Origin: Acanthopleura granulata
Lineage: Eukaryota > Mollusca > Polyplacophora > Chitonida > Chitonidae
Length of the DNA stretch: 64,000 bases
Reading direction: 5' to 3'
Assembly (NCBI GenBank): GCA_016165875.1
Contig: JABBOT010000004.1
Coordinates: 19,363,530-19,427,529, forward strand
Shown: one piece after another, positions 1 to 11,260 of the stretch
Position numbering within the stretch: the first letter of the stretch is position 1
How the letters are laid out: each line of letters opens with the position of its first letter
Program-made: the position numbers and the translations under genes
The notes under the pieces: model-generated
What the model was told of the DNA's origin: nothing
The model's input: only the letters and a program-made list of their open reading frames with translations
Database searches by the model: none

Positions 1-1059
1 TGTATATGTGTATTTAGTTGGTGGAGGCCTTATATATGTTTTCAGTTAATGTTATACTTCATTCAATTTACTTTCAACATAGTCCACAAATGGTAAACAT
101 TGTTTGCGTAACAGTCGTAAAGTGTGTTTCTATTAAACTTCTTCCGACACTTAAAAGGGGAAATAGACTATATACAATCTCGTCTTCAGTATGTAACATC
201 TTGAATCTTCATGAAACTCATTTCGCAATTCTAAACTGTTGCCAAAAATATATAAGTTGTCACGGAAAGATTAAAACCGCATACTTTTGTGCTGCATACA
301 TTCTGAAGATTGTAAATGTAATATAATTTTAGAAAAATAAGTGAATTTCGTCTATTGTCCCAGTGAAAGACTATGAACACCATTCAATTCCCTGATATCT
401 TATGACGTGTTTTTATTTAGCTAAACGCAATTCAGTGTCTCTCACGTCGATGCATGTGGATTACATCATATCCAGTATTAAAATTAGTGACACGGAATTA
501 TGCCTTTTGTCTAACTTATCAATCAGCATTCATTAAAAATTGATTTCAGTGATTTCAATTGATCACGGTGTGATTCATTGGCCAAACATATCCACGTGTG
601 TATTCCTGCAACACTAAAAAAAGTTATGGAGCTTATACACAGCGTCATACACAGTGGAACTAATGGGAATTTCAGATTAGAGTAATTATACATGTATACA
701 TATACTGTACATGTATATTATTGAGTGTTGTATGCTGAGTTGGTGCGGGTTAATCCGCGATACATCCGCTTTGCAGCTACTATAGCCCAGCCAGCCACTC
801 ATTCAAAAACAAGCGACGATTCGCAGGAGCCGAGACATCCCGCAAAATGTCGATGTCCCAGGTGACCCGTGTTAAAAGAAAGAATGTCGAAAACTAGAAC
901 GAACGACCAACATATAAACCGATCTACCAGCTGACCAAAAAGAACGACGAACAGACAAGACGACTCATATAGAACTGCTTACATCGCAACCTATACAATT
1001 TATATATACAGAAAATATCACACGGATGCCAAAAATGAACTTTATTTCCTTACCGGTAT
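1..1059. other. AT-rich intergenic DNA, no gene seen
   Basis: No domain, splice-bounded exon, RNA gene or repeat family is recognisable. The ORF at 18-326 has an AT-driven composition with no motif and I do not consider it coding. A short self-complementary stretch rich in ACATGTAT lies at about 690-720, of the kind common in AT-rich animal intergenic DNA. Confidence 0.6.
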
Positions 1060-1520
1060 GCCCGGTGGTGGACAGCGTCACTGGACTGTTTGACAACTGT
1101 CCGATAATTAGTCTGCAAGTTAATGAATGTTCTGCTCGTGAGTGACAAACGACATCAATTCTCCCGGATGATTACATTAGCACGCCACATTTCTCACCCT
1201 TTTATCAGCGGCTTGTTTGACTGCTGGATGGGATCGTCTCATGAATAGGGCACTCTGCACGAAGAAGCCGCCTCTTATATTCATTATCATATTCTGTATG
1301 GATTTGATTTATGCTCATTTGTTCGCGAGTCTAAGAAGCGAAACTGATCAGAGTTGTTATGACAATAGTGGTTAACTGTGGCCAGTCTGCTTCCGTCTCC
1401 TTGGGGGATGCGGCGGCTGTCCAGGGAGAGAAGAACCCAAATCGTCAGCCGTATGGAATCAGCACGGTCCCTTATAAAGCCATCTGACAACTTTTCCATC
1501 ATCTGAGACCACAGATACAC
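1060..1520. promoter_or_regulatory. Candidate non-coding regulatory island, about 6.5 kb upstream of FoxD
   Basis: This stretch is more GC-balanced and of higher sequence complexity than its flanks. It has no repeat family and no credible coding ORF. It contains homeodomain-type cores (GATAATTAG near 1104, ATTA cores near 1173 and 1284). It lies upstream of a developmental transcription factor, where enhancers are expected. The assignment is inferred from composition and position only; no alignment was possible. It could equally be unconstrained unique DNA. Confidence 0.3.
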
Positions 1521-2783
1521 GACGTCCTTTGACTATCGGCACACAGTCACCTTCCACAGCATAATTATTATGTCGATTCGGGACGCTGATGCTGAGATGG
1601 TGTGTGCAGGTTATTTTGTACACCGCGGGCGGAAGTAGGTAGAATAAACTTAACCTTACAATATAATAACATATAGGATAAATGAGAAGGCAATAAAATA
1701 ATCTAAACAAAAGAAAACCCAGGACACAAATTAAACGGCGATAAAGCCTAATAACTATATGGTAACACCAGACTTGAGTGCTGTTGACGTAGCAAAGGTA
1801 ATCATGCTTTGAGTTGTGAAGCATATACTCTTAATAAAATTGCTACAAAGACACCTTTTTCTCATTGCTCTTGCTTTGCCCGTTATGCTGTGTAATTTTT
1901 ATGTTCAGACAATATTGCCAGATTTTTAAGTTGTTTAGTGTGTATCATGAAATATAATTTACGATAAGTCGTGTACAGCGGAAAAGATTACAATAGAATA
2001 GAATACAATGCAATGCAATACACCCGTCATTCATATCGTAACCCCATTAATGACAATGTGGTGTGGAAGAAGTCAACGATTTTTTTTTCTTCGCTCATTT
2101 TGTTCACTTAATGTAAAGTAGTTGAAGCAAAATGCCCTTCGGATGTTACCCTGTAGTCTGTACCTCATGAATTAGTTCCTTCTTTTGTCGTTCTAGACTT
2201 TGACAACTAGATTGTGGACATATGTTTATAAATAGTATGTGTGTACAAGCTGTAGCTATAATATAAATCATCCCAACATATACACAGTAAAACTAGAGCA
2301 ACTATACAACAGCGTGATAGTAGCCAAATGTTGTTCAACGCCAGCCCCGAGAATAAGTAACTTTCTTTGTGTGTTTTTTTTTAACTTAAGCTAGTCAAAT
2401 TTGAAGCGATATTTTGAGCGATATCATACAAAATTATACCAACGTGGCAAGACATTTCAGGGAAGATCTTGGGGGTAAATATGTCATTGAGAATTTCCAG
2501 TCAAATCGGCTGAAATGATCACAAGAGACAGTAATTGTATTGTGTTGATTGGTAAAACAAACATATCATGTATATTGATTGGATATCTACAGAATTCATC
2601 ACTAAACATCCGGAAATGAAATATCATCACTCAGTATACAAAGGCCTTTAAATAAAAGTGGAACTTTGAAAATAACATGATATAGTAGGTTTATCATAGC
2701 AATTAGGCATGGAAATAAAAAAATTCTTGATGGAAAGCATTTTTACTTTGCTTAAATCTTTGTAAGCCGGATTAGCTCCTATT
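1521..2783. other. Intergenic DNA, nothing recognised
   Basis: AT-rich sequence with homopolymer runs. The minus-strand ORF at 1459-1824 is low-complexity and hydrophobic, overlaps the preceding island, and shows no family motif. Confidence 0.6.
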
Positions 2784-2990
2784 CTTTATTTACTTATTTA
2801 TTTGATTGGTGTTTTACCCCGTGCTCAAGAATATTTCACTTATACAACGGCGGACAGCATTATAGTGGGAGAAAACCGGATAGAGCCCGGGGGAACCCAC
2901 TACCATCGGCAGGTTACCAGTGGACCTTCCCAGGTACTGCCGGACAGGAAGCCAGCATGAGTTGGACTTGAACTCACAGCTGTCAAAGTT
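2784..2990 (-). repeat. tRNA-derived SINE, 5'-truncated copy
   Basis: Read on the minus strand, this copy has the box-B-like segment (GAGTTCAAGTCCAACTCATG), the conserved body (CCCCGGGCTC, then AAGTGAAATATTCTTGAG) and the tail (CACCAATCAAATAAATAAG-like). It matches the full-length copy at 30591-30861 over most of its length. The tRNA-like head beyond box B, including box A, is missing or unrecognisable. It is diverged (for example a changed central GGGCTCTATCCGG), which suggests an old insertion. Confidence 0.85.
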
Positions 2991-5900
2991 ACAAGATTAT
3001 TAAACTTCTGGTGTAAAATAACATGATACAAATGCATAAAAATATCTGAACCTCAATATATATTTAATCCTGTTGAACCTATTTTAGTCTTTCAGCCGTA
3101 TATCATAGCAATATTATGAATTTAGTGCTTAATGTCAAGGGATTTTCAACTACCGGTAATATTTTGAAATATTTACTGAGTATGAATTTGTTACCGGATG
3201 TTTGATGATTACTCCTTTCAAAGTTTATAATCAATATACTTGACCTGTTTGCTTAACTAATCAACAAAATGGACCACCATTCTAATCTTATGTGGAGCCC
3301 CGCTGCTAATAAGTCGACGGAAATCTCATGCAGTCAGATAACTTTTTGCAGCGAAAATTTGTAAACCTTGTGACGTGAACTTGTATGTTCCCAACCTGTT
3401 TCCATACATTTTCTGTGCCTCAAGTCCGACATTCACATACCACTCGTAAAGCATAACGGGGCGTTATATCGATTCCACTCCCCCCAAAATTAAAACACAG
3501 TTCCCGTAGGAATATGTAAGAAATAATTACGTAAATGAGTGAAGTCAATAAAGCTAGAAACACTTAAAACCGGCTAGTAATCAGTTTTCAGTGATCCACT
3601 GATGACAGACGATGTTCTGGGAAAGCCATGCATCAAAAACTGGCAGTAGTTGAATAATTTAGGTGGAATACATCCAGATATAGATATCTCAATAAAGTTT
3701 TGATTGCAACTGTCAAAAAAAAGCAACATGTTGATGTAATAAACATGAATGCTTATAAATTAATTAAAAAATAATAAGACAACGCTAGTTTTGAATTAGG
3801 TATACACACATTTGGTAATTATATGCTTGGTTATTGGTTTAATCTATACCCAATGACTCAAAGGTAAGAACGTATATATCAAATTGACATGTGTTGACAG
3901 ATTGTTATTTTTCATATCGAAGTGTTATAATTTCGTGAAATTATCCTTTTATAAAAAAAAATAATTGATTAATATTGTAAAGGGTCATTTGTCATGCTAT
4001 GCATAATTACGTAGACTTTGCATTTTATGTCTTTATTGGGACATATATCTACATCCAGTATATACCTTACCAATTATAGTTACCAATTATAGTTAATTAT
4101 AGTTAAGTAGTGAGAAAGTTAAAATGAGTATAGTTTATTTTAATAATCTTGCATTGGCGTAATTTATTCAGGAGGAGATATACTGGTTGTGTACTCTGCT
4201 TAATGGACCCTCTGATCCAAATATGTTATTCGGGACTTTGTATATATCAGAATCATCACAGGAAACATCTAAAGTATAACAACAGCAACTATGAACAGGT
4301 TATAGTGTATTCACGGTGCATGTGTACATAGTCCATCTCCGGTGAAATTAGATGAGAGTAATCCTATATATTAATGAGTGTTCTGTTATGTGTGTAAGTT
4401 GTATAATCCGATACATCCGATCCATAGCACTTCCGGATGACGGCTTTTTCAGTCTCTTCGTGTTTAAGATCACCTTTCCGGCAGTAGGGGTCCACAAAAA
4501 CAACGACCTTCACAAGGGGTATAAATTAACTTTGCAAAGGTCAATTAATTCTGTTTACCAAAACAATGGAGCAATCTTCCACCTGACAAAGATTTGTTGA
4601 ACTTCCTCTTTTCGTAAACAGTAGTGCTATTCAAACGCCTGCCACCTGTTTGCATACAGTGTCATGTGACTTTCTGACTTGACACGAACGTCAGGAGCAG
4701 GTGCACTAGAGTACTCGTCATTCTTCGAAATTCCATTCAAATTCCTCATATTACATAATAACGGTAGTCCTTTCGTATGCGCAGCCTTGCAATGTCATTT
4801 CAATTACATTCTTTAACATGATTATTAATTTTAGCATTTATGACGTCCTACCACTGTTATGAGAATTGCGATAATGTTTTCAAACCATCAACCGAGTATA
4901 GATATCCTTTACTATGTATTTAATTAAGCTCACTCACCTTTAGAATCCAACATAAGGACATGCTGCCAAGATATGTAAGACATTCACGTAATGCTAAATG
5001 AATGTAATGACGGGTTCAGGAACATAATTGCATTGACGAACTCGAGCATTTTTCTGTTTCAGTTGTTTACGAAATCCAAGTGTAAACAAGAATCTGCTCC
5101 ATGCAGATGATTACACTTATATATTTTAGTACATATTTTGTACATACATTTACTAAGCTTATATAGTGATTTAGTCATTAGATTTTTAATGTATGTTCAT
5201 ATATAGTATTGAATATAATGATATCCTGGAAGAAGGGTGAATGACGTTTGTTTTAGTGGTCTGCATCCATGTACATATGCCGCCATAATTTTATCAACAA
5301 CCTTCCCAGCCATTATGGTAACACGGCTAAGAACGTTTGTGGTCTCAATTGTATCAGTCCCGTGTTATTTAACATTTTATTAATCTTTGGTATTATTATT
5401 ATACGACATGCTTAAAAGGTCCAAGCCATATTACAGGTACAGATTAAATATTGACAAGATTAGGTGGCCTTTCATCTAGGGCTGTTTACAGAATTGGCTT
5501 ATAATATCGGCAGGGTCTCCCAAATCAGATTGACCAAGACCATTATTTACCTGTTGAATGTTTGATTAATCTCTGCCGATCTGCTCGACTCAATACATCA
5601 GGATTTGGCAGGCGAATGTATAAATAATAACATGCTTCCAATATGTAACGTATAAGGCAAGCCAAGTCACTGGCTTTGTTCCAGACCGAATCCAGAGTTG
5701 AAATCCAATGGGTGTTAGGAAGTTCGGCCTACACAGTGGATTACCAAGGCTGTGTTGCTCAAAGTTTTTGGTTAGAGAAACGCAACATGGCGATGTGATC
5801 AAGGTTTAACTGTAACCAGATAGCACATTTTGCGTTGTATCATGAGAAACAGAGGATCGTACTCAAATAAAGGCCCTGTACAATTATCCATTTACGGTAT

Positions 5901-7555
5901 CTGTTTTTTCTTTTCAGAAGACAATTACGGCTTTTTAATTATTATTTATGAAAATAATCTACAAAGACTGACAATGAAGACGTATAAAAATGGGGTTACA
6001 GTCTCCATGTATTTAGTGCTACTCGTGTACAGTTTCTTAGCAAATTTGCTAAATATCTATAGTTTTACACTAATATCACTTGTTTAGTCAAGGGTTATTA
6101 GTTTGGGGAAATTGTTCAAGGTTATGTATATCGCAGAATATTAAACGTATGATACAATTCCTGAGAAGACTCGAACGTTATCTAAAAAAAATCAAATGAA
6201 AATACATGAAAAAATAATTAATTAAAAAAAAATTAAAATGTAACCAGGTGGAGTTAATTACCGCAGGAAATGCATACCTGTATGTTATGAATAATACCTT
6301 AATCTGGTTAAGCAAAGATCATGTCAAGTGGCAAAATAAAAAACTATTAATGGAACTCTACAGTAGACCTAAAAATCGTGGGTGAGTAGAAATAGGGTGT
6401 CGTTCGACGAGCTGCAGGATAGATACCTGTATACACGACGGAAGTGAAGTCAGCATGCTGTTTGTTTGGCGCGGATCAAGTACATCAAGAAAACATCGAG
6501 TATGCTTTTTGTAGCACTTCAAGTATACAAACATCGACGATCCCATGCACTGCGCCACGCTCGGCATGAATCGGCTACCCCAAGCCATTTTGTCTATACA
6601 TTTATGAACTAACATTTTTGTTATCTATGCACAGTGCAAAAGGCACTCAATATCCATGTGTTCAAAGAAATAATATATTTGCGTGTGTGACATACATCAT
6701 CTCCATAAACGTCTGTGAAGTATATTAACTCCACTGAGTGCAGTAAAATTGATATACTTTCTTATAGTTACCCAGGGTGTCTTCTATATCCAGTGTTTCC
6801 TCCCAAGGAAAGATCTAATAGATGTTAAGACAGTTGCTAAGAATGATTAATATCTCTATAAAACTATAGTATGTTTGAAAATGTATTGCTTCAACAGTGT
6901 GCGAATATTTACAAATAAATGGGTAACGCGGAAATGAATTAAGGCGACAAACAATCACATGGAATTTGTTACCAATTCAGATTTGACGCTGGATATACTT
7001 GGCCAAAAACAACATATCGCTGGCTCATGTTCCCTCAAAGTAAATAAACAATGAGGCCAATGATATACGGACACTTTAACAAGGAATTTCGATTCCCTTT
7101 TGGTAAGATTGTAGCCGTGCTTTAACGCCGTATCAGGTTGTTAGAAAGTAGAAACATCATATAGCTTCAGCACAAAGCTGCTTGGTGGTCTGCTGAACAG
7201 AAATCTCTTGTTTAAACATATGAATTACAGAGGACCACGTTTTGCTAATCAAGGCTCTGCTATAAGAACGCTAGTGTTTATTTTTCGTTTGCAGGAAAAT
7301 GCCTCCGATGCTTTCACCATTCTCAGTGAACGACCTCATACGTATGCGGAAGAGAATTGGTCTCACCCCCACCGCAACTTGTATCATGAACTGGCAGTCT
7401 TTCAGACCCCAATATTACCCAGCTGTTCAGATACAGTTTCAGATAGCTGACTCGACTCCACGCTATCATAATTTTTATCTCTAGAGTCTGTTCCTCTCTA
7501 AAGATACTTTCAAACAAGAATATTGCTTGTTTTCAGATCAGATTAGATTATTCCT
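2991..7555. other. Intergenic DNA upstream of FoxD, no gene seen
   Basis: About 4.5 kb of AT-rich sequence with scattered ORFs under 90 codons, none with a recognisable motif. The one structured element is the short tandem repeat at 4068-4105, listed separately. The stretch nearest the promoter (about 7200-7555) is more complex and may hold proximal control sequence, but I cannot define an element. Confidence 0.55.
4068..4105. repeat. Short tandem repeat, 13-bp unit
   Basis: Two adjacent copies of TACCAATTATAGT are followed by a shortened third copy (AATTATAGTT). It is a local duplication with no other context. Confidence 0.8.
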
Positions 7556-7559
7556 CTCC

Positions 7560-7832
7560 CGCTGGGCTGGGTTTGTGTGCGAGATTTGGCAAATCATAAC
7601 TGATGATAGGACAGTTGGGTGTTGGCAGCGCGAGGGCAGAGTAATATGGTAATGAGGAGGTGTGGTCAACCGTCAACATAAGCACGCACAGTCGGCTTCG
7701 CCCCTCCCAGCAGGCAGTCGGCGAGGGCCTTTGTCAGTTAAGGACCTGTGATTGGTTAAGAAGCTGGGCCCTGTGGCGAAGTGGGTGGTCGTATGGCAGC
7801 GGAGTTTAACACAACTTCCTAACCCGGCCTAC
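7560..7832 (+). promoter_or_regulatory. FoxD promoter-proximal region
   Basis: This GC-richer block lies directly upstream of the TATA box. It contains a pyrimidine-rich GCCCCTCCC motif at about 7700-7708 (Sp1/KLF-like) and an inverted CCAAT box (ATTGG) at 7751-7755, about 80 bp before the TATA element, a usual distance for CCAAT boxes. No competing ORF is present. Motif identities are seen in the sequence; their use as a promoter is inferred from position relative to the FoxD coding region. Confidence 0.55.
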
Positions 7833-7840
7833 ATATAAAA
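7833..7840 (+). promoter_or_regulatory. TATA box of FoxD
   Basis: ATATAAAA lies about 345 bp upstream of the FoxD ATG. A TATA element places initiation some 25-30 bp downstream, near 7862-7870. That implies a continuous, unspliced 5' leader of about 320 nt, in keeping with the single-exon organisation of the gene. Confidence 0.6.
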
Positions 7841-7896
7841 CAGTGAGAGAACGAGCACTGATAGTGTCTAAGTGAAACAGTTTACCTAAGGCATTG

Positions 7897-7911
7897 ATGG
7901 AATTTCTTTGA
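7897..7911 (+). promoter_or_regulatory. Upstream ORF 1 in FoxD leader (4 codons)
   Basis: ATG-GAA-TTT-CTT-TGA lies about 35 nt after the inferred transcription start. It is short enough to allow reinitiation. It is relevant only if transcription starts upstream, as the TATA box suggests. Confidence 0.4.
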
Positions 7912-8065
7912 CAGTGTTAACTTGGTTTACGGAGCCTGCACGGTGGGATTGCCGTGCACTGTCATCGCATAATATAACTGTCTGAAATTTTCCTAACCTT
8001 AGATTAGAGAAAACTGAACTTTAGCAAAGAAGGAGAACTTTATTCCGTTATCATATATACCCTGC

Positions 8066-8086
8066 ATGGGTGAAAACGCACTTTAG
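8066..8086 (+). promoter_or_regulatory. Upstream ORF 2 in FoxD leader (6 codons)
   Basis: An ATG at 8066 opens a six-codon ORF (MGENAL) ending at TAG 8084-8086, about 100 nt before the FoxD start. It is out of frame with the main ORF. With uORF 1 it accounts for all ATGs between the inferred start site and the FoxD ATG, so translation of FoxD would depend on leaky scanning or reinitiation. Confidence 0.45.
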
Positions 8087-8184
8087 TTCTTCTCTTGCTG
8101 GCGGTGGTACAGACAACACCAGTCTACACAGGTGTCTGTGGTCCAGCAGTCTTTGGGGTTTACCTGGCGCATTTTGGAAGTGCC

Positions 8185-9561
8185 ATGAGGTGTGACATGG
8201 ACAAGTCAGCTGGTAGTGACCACGGCGCGGTCCCTGACAATCAAACGTTCCTGGCCCAGCGCAAGCAGGAGATGAGGACTGGGTGCGGCGGTCAGCTACT
8301 CTCCCCGGCCAGCAGCGAAGACGACAGCTTAGGACGAGAACGACCCTTACATCTCACCATGTTAGACATGGCTACAAATGTCACCTCGAGCAGCTACAGC
8401 GAAGCGGACGATGTGCAGAGTGATGATGAAATTGAGTCCGTAGGCACAGAGGACCCTCTGTTGAACCTGGACCCCAGCTCGATGGGCGACTCGACTGAGT
8501 TTACTACCAGCACCCCACGTGTCAAGAAAGAACATGCTGGCAGTGAGGAAAAGAGACACTTAGACAGCGAAGAGGACGGTTCGGATGGAGAATGTAGGAG
8601 CGGTAAGAAGTCCGAATCTGGTAAGAGCAATCTTGTCAAGCCCCCCTATTCCTATATCGCTCTGATTACCATGTCCATACTACAGTCTCCCCACAAGAGG
8701 CTAACACTTAGTGGCATTTGCGAGTTTATCATCAACAGATTCCCTTACTATCGCGACAAATTCCCGGCATGGCAAAACAGCATCCGGCATAACTTGTCCC
8801 TGAATGACTGCTTTGTGAAAATTCCCCGCGAACCTGGGAACCCCGGCAAAGGTAATTACTGGACCTTGGATCCGGCAAGCGAGGACATGTTCGACAACGG
8901 AAGTTTCCTGAGACGACGAAAACGATTCAAGAGACAGGCTGATGTAATGCAGCAACCAACAGCTTTCATGGCCGCGACGGATCCGTTCTTTCACTCCCAT
9001 GGGTTCCTACCTAGTCCCCACCACACGAGCGCCGGGGCTGGCTTCCACTACCACCCTTACCTGGCCCACCTGTCGCCTCACCTCCCTTTGATCTCTCACG
9101 GGCAGGGCCTGGGTGCCGAGCTAAGCCGAGCATCTCTGCCACCTATGCCACTGTGTTTGTCGACAGCTCCAAACTTCGCCTCCTCACTGTCAGGTGTAGC
9201 ATCTTCTCCAGTTCAGACAAGTTTATCTTCTACCCCAACCTCAAACAGTTATTCCAGTACCAAAACGCCATTTTCGATAGACAACATTATAGGCTCTACC
9301 AAAGAGAATGCGAAAAGAAGCAGCATATTGTCTTCATCGCCGCTAGCCAACTCCTTTAGACCTCCATTGACTTCTAATTTGTCATTGTCTGTTCCATCGT
9401 CCTTGAGTGTTTTGAGGAATGGTTTAATTGAACCAGTGCGAGGAACAAGTAGTGCTTTTTCCACACCTTTACCACTTGGCATGTCTGCAATGACCGCATT
9501 AGACTTGGAAAAATATCGTCAGTATGTGCAATCGTGTTCATTAGCGGGCTGGCCCCGTTAA
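8185..9561 (+). CDS. foxD: Forkhead box D transcription factor (FoxD, FoxD3-like)
   Basis: A nuclear DNA-binding transcription factor of 458 aa, encoded without introns as is usual for FoxD genes. The forkhead winged-helix domain spans about residues 152-250, from [12 protein letters not shown] through the recognition helix ([15 protein letters not shown]) and wing ([10 protein letters not shown]) to the basic end RRRKRFKR, and is essentially FoxD-identical. The N-terminus is acidic and serine-rich. The C-terminus carries an eh1-type Groucho-binding motif, FSIDNIIG, at 363-370, matching the FSIENIIG of vertebrate FOXD3, which suggests repressor activity. The ATG at 8185 is the first after an in-frame stop at 8071-8073; the ATG at 8197 (residue 5), with purine at -3 and G at +4, is an alternative start. 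In bilaterians FoxD genes act in mesoderm, neural and pigment-related lineages; the role here is not shown. The frame is intact throughout. Confidence 0.96.
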   Translation: MRCDMDKSAGSDHGAVPDNQTFLAQRKQEMRTGCGGQLLSPASSEDDSLGRERPLHLTMLDMATNVTSSSYSEADDVQSDDEIESVGTEDPLLNLDPSSMGDSTEFTTSTPRVKKEHAGSEEKRHLDSEEDGSDGECRSGKKSESGKSNLVKPPYSYIALITMSILQSPHKRLTLSGICEFIINRFPYYRDKFPAWQNSIRHNLSLNDCFVKIPREPGNPGKGNYWTLDPASEDMFDNGSFLRRRKRFKRQADVMQQPTAFMAATDPFFHSHGFLPSPHHTSAGAGFHYHPYLAHLSPHLPLISHGQGLGAELSRASLPPMPLCLSTAPNFASSLSGVASSPVQTSLSSTPTSNSYSSTKTPFSIDNIIGSTKENAKRSSILSSSPLANSFRPPLTSNLSLSVPSSLSVLRNGLIEPVRGTSSAFSTPLPLGMSAMTALDLEKYRQYVQSCSLAGWPR

Positions 9562-9843
9562 GTGAGGAAGTTATATTATGTATGTAACATAGTGTGGTTG
9601 GCTTTGTTTATTCCAGAAATCATGATATGGGTTTCAAAATGAACAGCTTTAACTCTGACCACACAGGGACTTCAAGCACTGAGCTTACTGACTCCGAGTT
9701 TAATGTCCCACAAAATAATCGTAACATTCCTTGTCTGGATTTTGCAGGTGTGTTTTAAACTTAAATACGTCGCAATAGCATTTCAGTGCCAAATCGACGA
9801 TATGATATATGTACGCGTAATAATTTATTAAGTCGTCTTCCTG
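9562..9843 (+). other. FoxD 3' region with a protein-like downstream ORF
   Basis: This is presumably 3' UTR. It contains an ORF open from 9588 (first ATG 9627, stop 9756-9758; 43 codons from the ATG) in a different frame from FoxD. Its translation is polar and protein-like (MGFKMNSFNSDHTGTSSTEL...). A polypyrimidine-AG sequence (TTTATTCCAG) lies just before it at about 9607-9616. No canonical AATAAA is visible within 1.5 kb of the stop; the nearest clear one is at 11294-11299, so the true transcript end is unknown. Confidence 0.4.
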
Positions 9844-9886
9844 ATATATAGATATATATATATGTGTGTGTGTGTGTATATATATA
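9844..9886. repeat. Compound TA/TG microsatellite
   Basis: A (TA)n tract interrupted by (TG)n and returning to (TA)n, within the likely FoxD 3' UTR or just downstream. Such tracts are length-polymorphic. Confidence 0.9.
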
Positions 9887-10739
9887 CTGTACGTCTACGC
9901 CGATTTAGTTAGATGGATTACTTTTCGATTTGAAAGTATGTTGTATATTTAACGTGTTTGCATTTTTTCTTAAGGTCTTGGAAAATTGTTTTCTTGTATC
10001 GACCGTGGCGAATGTTTAACATATTGAGTAATTACACGTGTAAGCCTTCCATGCGTCACATTGCATTCTTTGTATTCCTTGGTCGTTTAGCGAGCATCTG
10101 GTAAATTAATTCACGAAGCGAAACCCCTATAGGAACTGTTGGCAGTGATGAAGACTGTAGGGTGGTTAATGTAGTTAGCAGACTTACTTTATGTGTGTTT
10201 CGACTTTACTTCATCACAAGCTCTGGTTATACGATACCAAAGTTTAATTTATTTCAAGATACAAGTGTACAGAAAATCGTTTGATTTCATGCGCACAATA
10301 GTTTTCTTCAGTGACTGCATTTATTGTTACATGTAATAGGAAACCAGCACATTATTCCCATGAAATATACTAGAAGCCGAACTATGTATTCGTTTTTGTT
10401 CTAAAACGGCGTTAAGCTTTGAAATTTTTGGCTAATTTCCATTAGTAAATAGTGCTACAGTCACAGTGTTCCTTTAATAATGGGTGAAAATCCAGATGCA
10501 GAAAAACAGGAACAAATTTTTAATTTTCTTTGCAAAAATATCCTCTGAAGCATGGCGTCTGAAATCGTTTTTTCAACAAAATATACGTGTATATTGTTAC
10601 TCTTTTGACCAGCTCATTGCCAGTCTTGTGCCAATGTCTCTGAATATAAATGCAAAGAAACAAATGACGTGAAATGAAAATATTGTCAGTTTTTCTCTTT
10701 TCTTTTATATAGTTCTATGTCTTTGTTAGTTCGAGAAGT
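9887..10739. other. FoxD downstream sequence, nothing recognised
   Basis: AT-rich sequence without repeats or credible ORFs. It may be 3' UTR if the transcript ends late. Confidence 0.5.
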
Positions 10740-11260
10740 GTTTTTGCCCTCGAGTCATCTCATAGCTGAGATTAATCATCTAGCGAGAACTATTACTCTT
10801 TTTGCCTCTGTGTGTATTACTTCCCCGACTGAGGTGTTATGAAGCTCATGCCTCGCGGGCACTGTGTATGTTAGGGACGGGTAGAAGTTTTCATTTACCA
10901 AGTCATCCGCGCGTAGGGCAAGATTACAAACAGAAGCTAATCCCGGAATGGAGAGCTGACGACTCTTCAGCCTGGGTGTGCGGTGGGCAGACTTTTGCCT
11001 TAGTCCCCGACAAACTTGACCATATCCCCGCCAGGCTCCCTTCTGCCACGCGGCAACTAACGAAGACACCTTCTGGGGAGAAGAGGGACGGAGGAAAAGC
11101 GCACCTTCGTTCGCGTGGATCGCCCGCCCCTGCACGATTCTGTTCTGTGTCACCACACTGCTTCCCTTCAATCTCCCCGTTCACATTTTATACACCCATG
11201 TTAACCCCTGTCATTATCACTTCCTTCAAGGCGCTATCATGCATCCTGTGTATCTGATCG
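10740..11260. promoter_or_regulatory. Candidate regulatory island 1.2 kb downstream of FoxD
   Basis: A GC-rich block, clearly different from the flanking AT-rich DNA. Overlapping ORFs of 151 aa (+) and 131 and 86 aa (-) cover it, but the plus-strand one starts only at TTG, none has a recognisable domain, and such multi-frame openness is a by-product of GC content. A candidate enhancer or unannotated 3' UTR segment; there is no direct evidence for either. Confidence 0.3.

Noticed and set aside
8095..8184. 30-residue N-terminal extension of the FoxD frame
   Set aside because: It would start at a TTG; no ATG occurs between the in-frame stop at 8071-8073 and 8185, so FoxD starts at 8185 or 8197.
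8701..9000. Minus-strand ORF of 99 aa and other frames inside FoxD
   Set aside because: Shadows of the well-supported FoxD coding frame.
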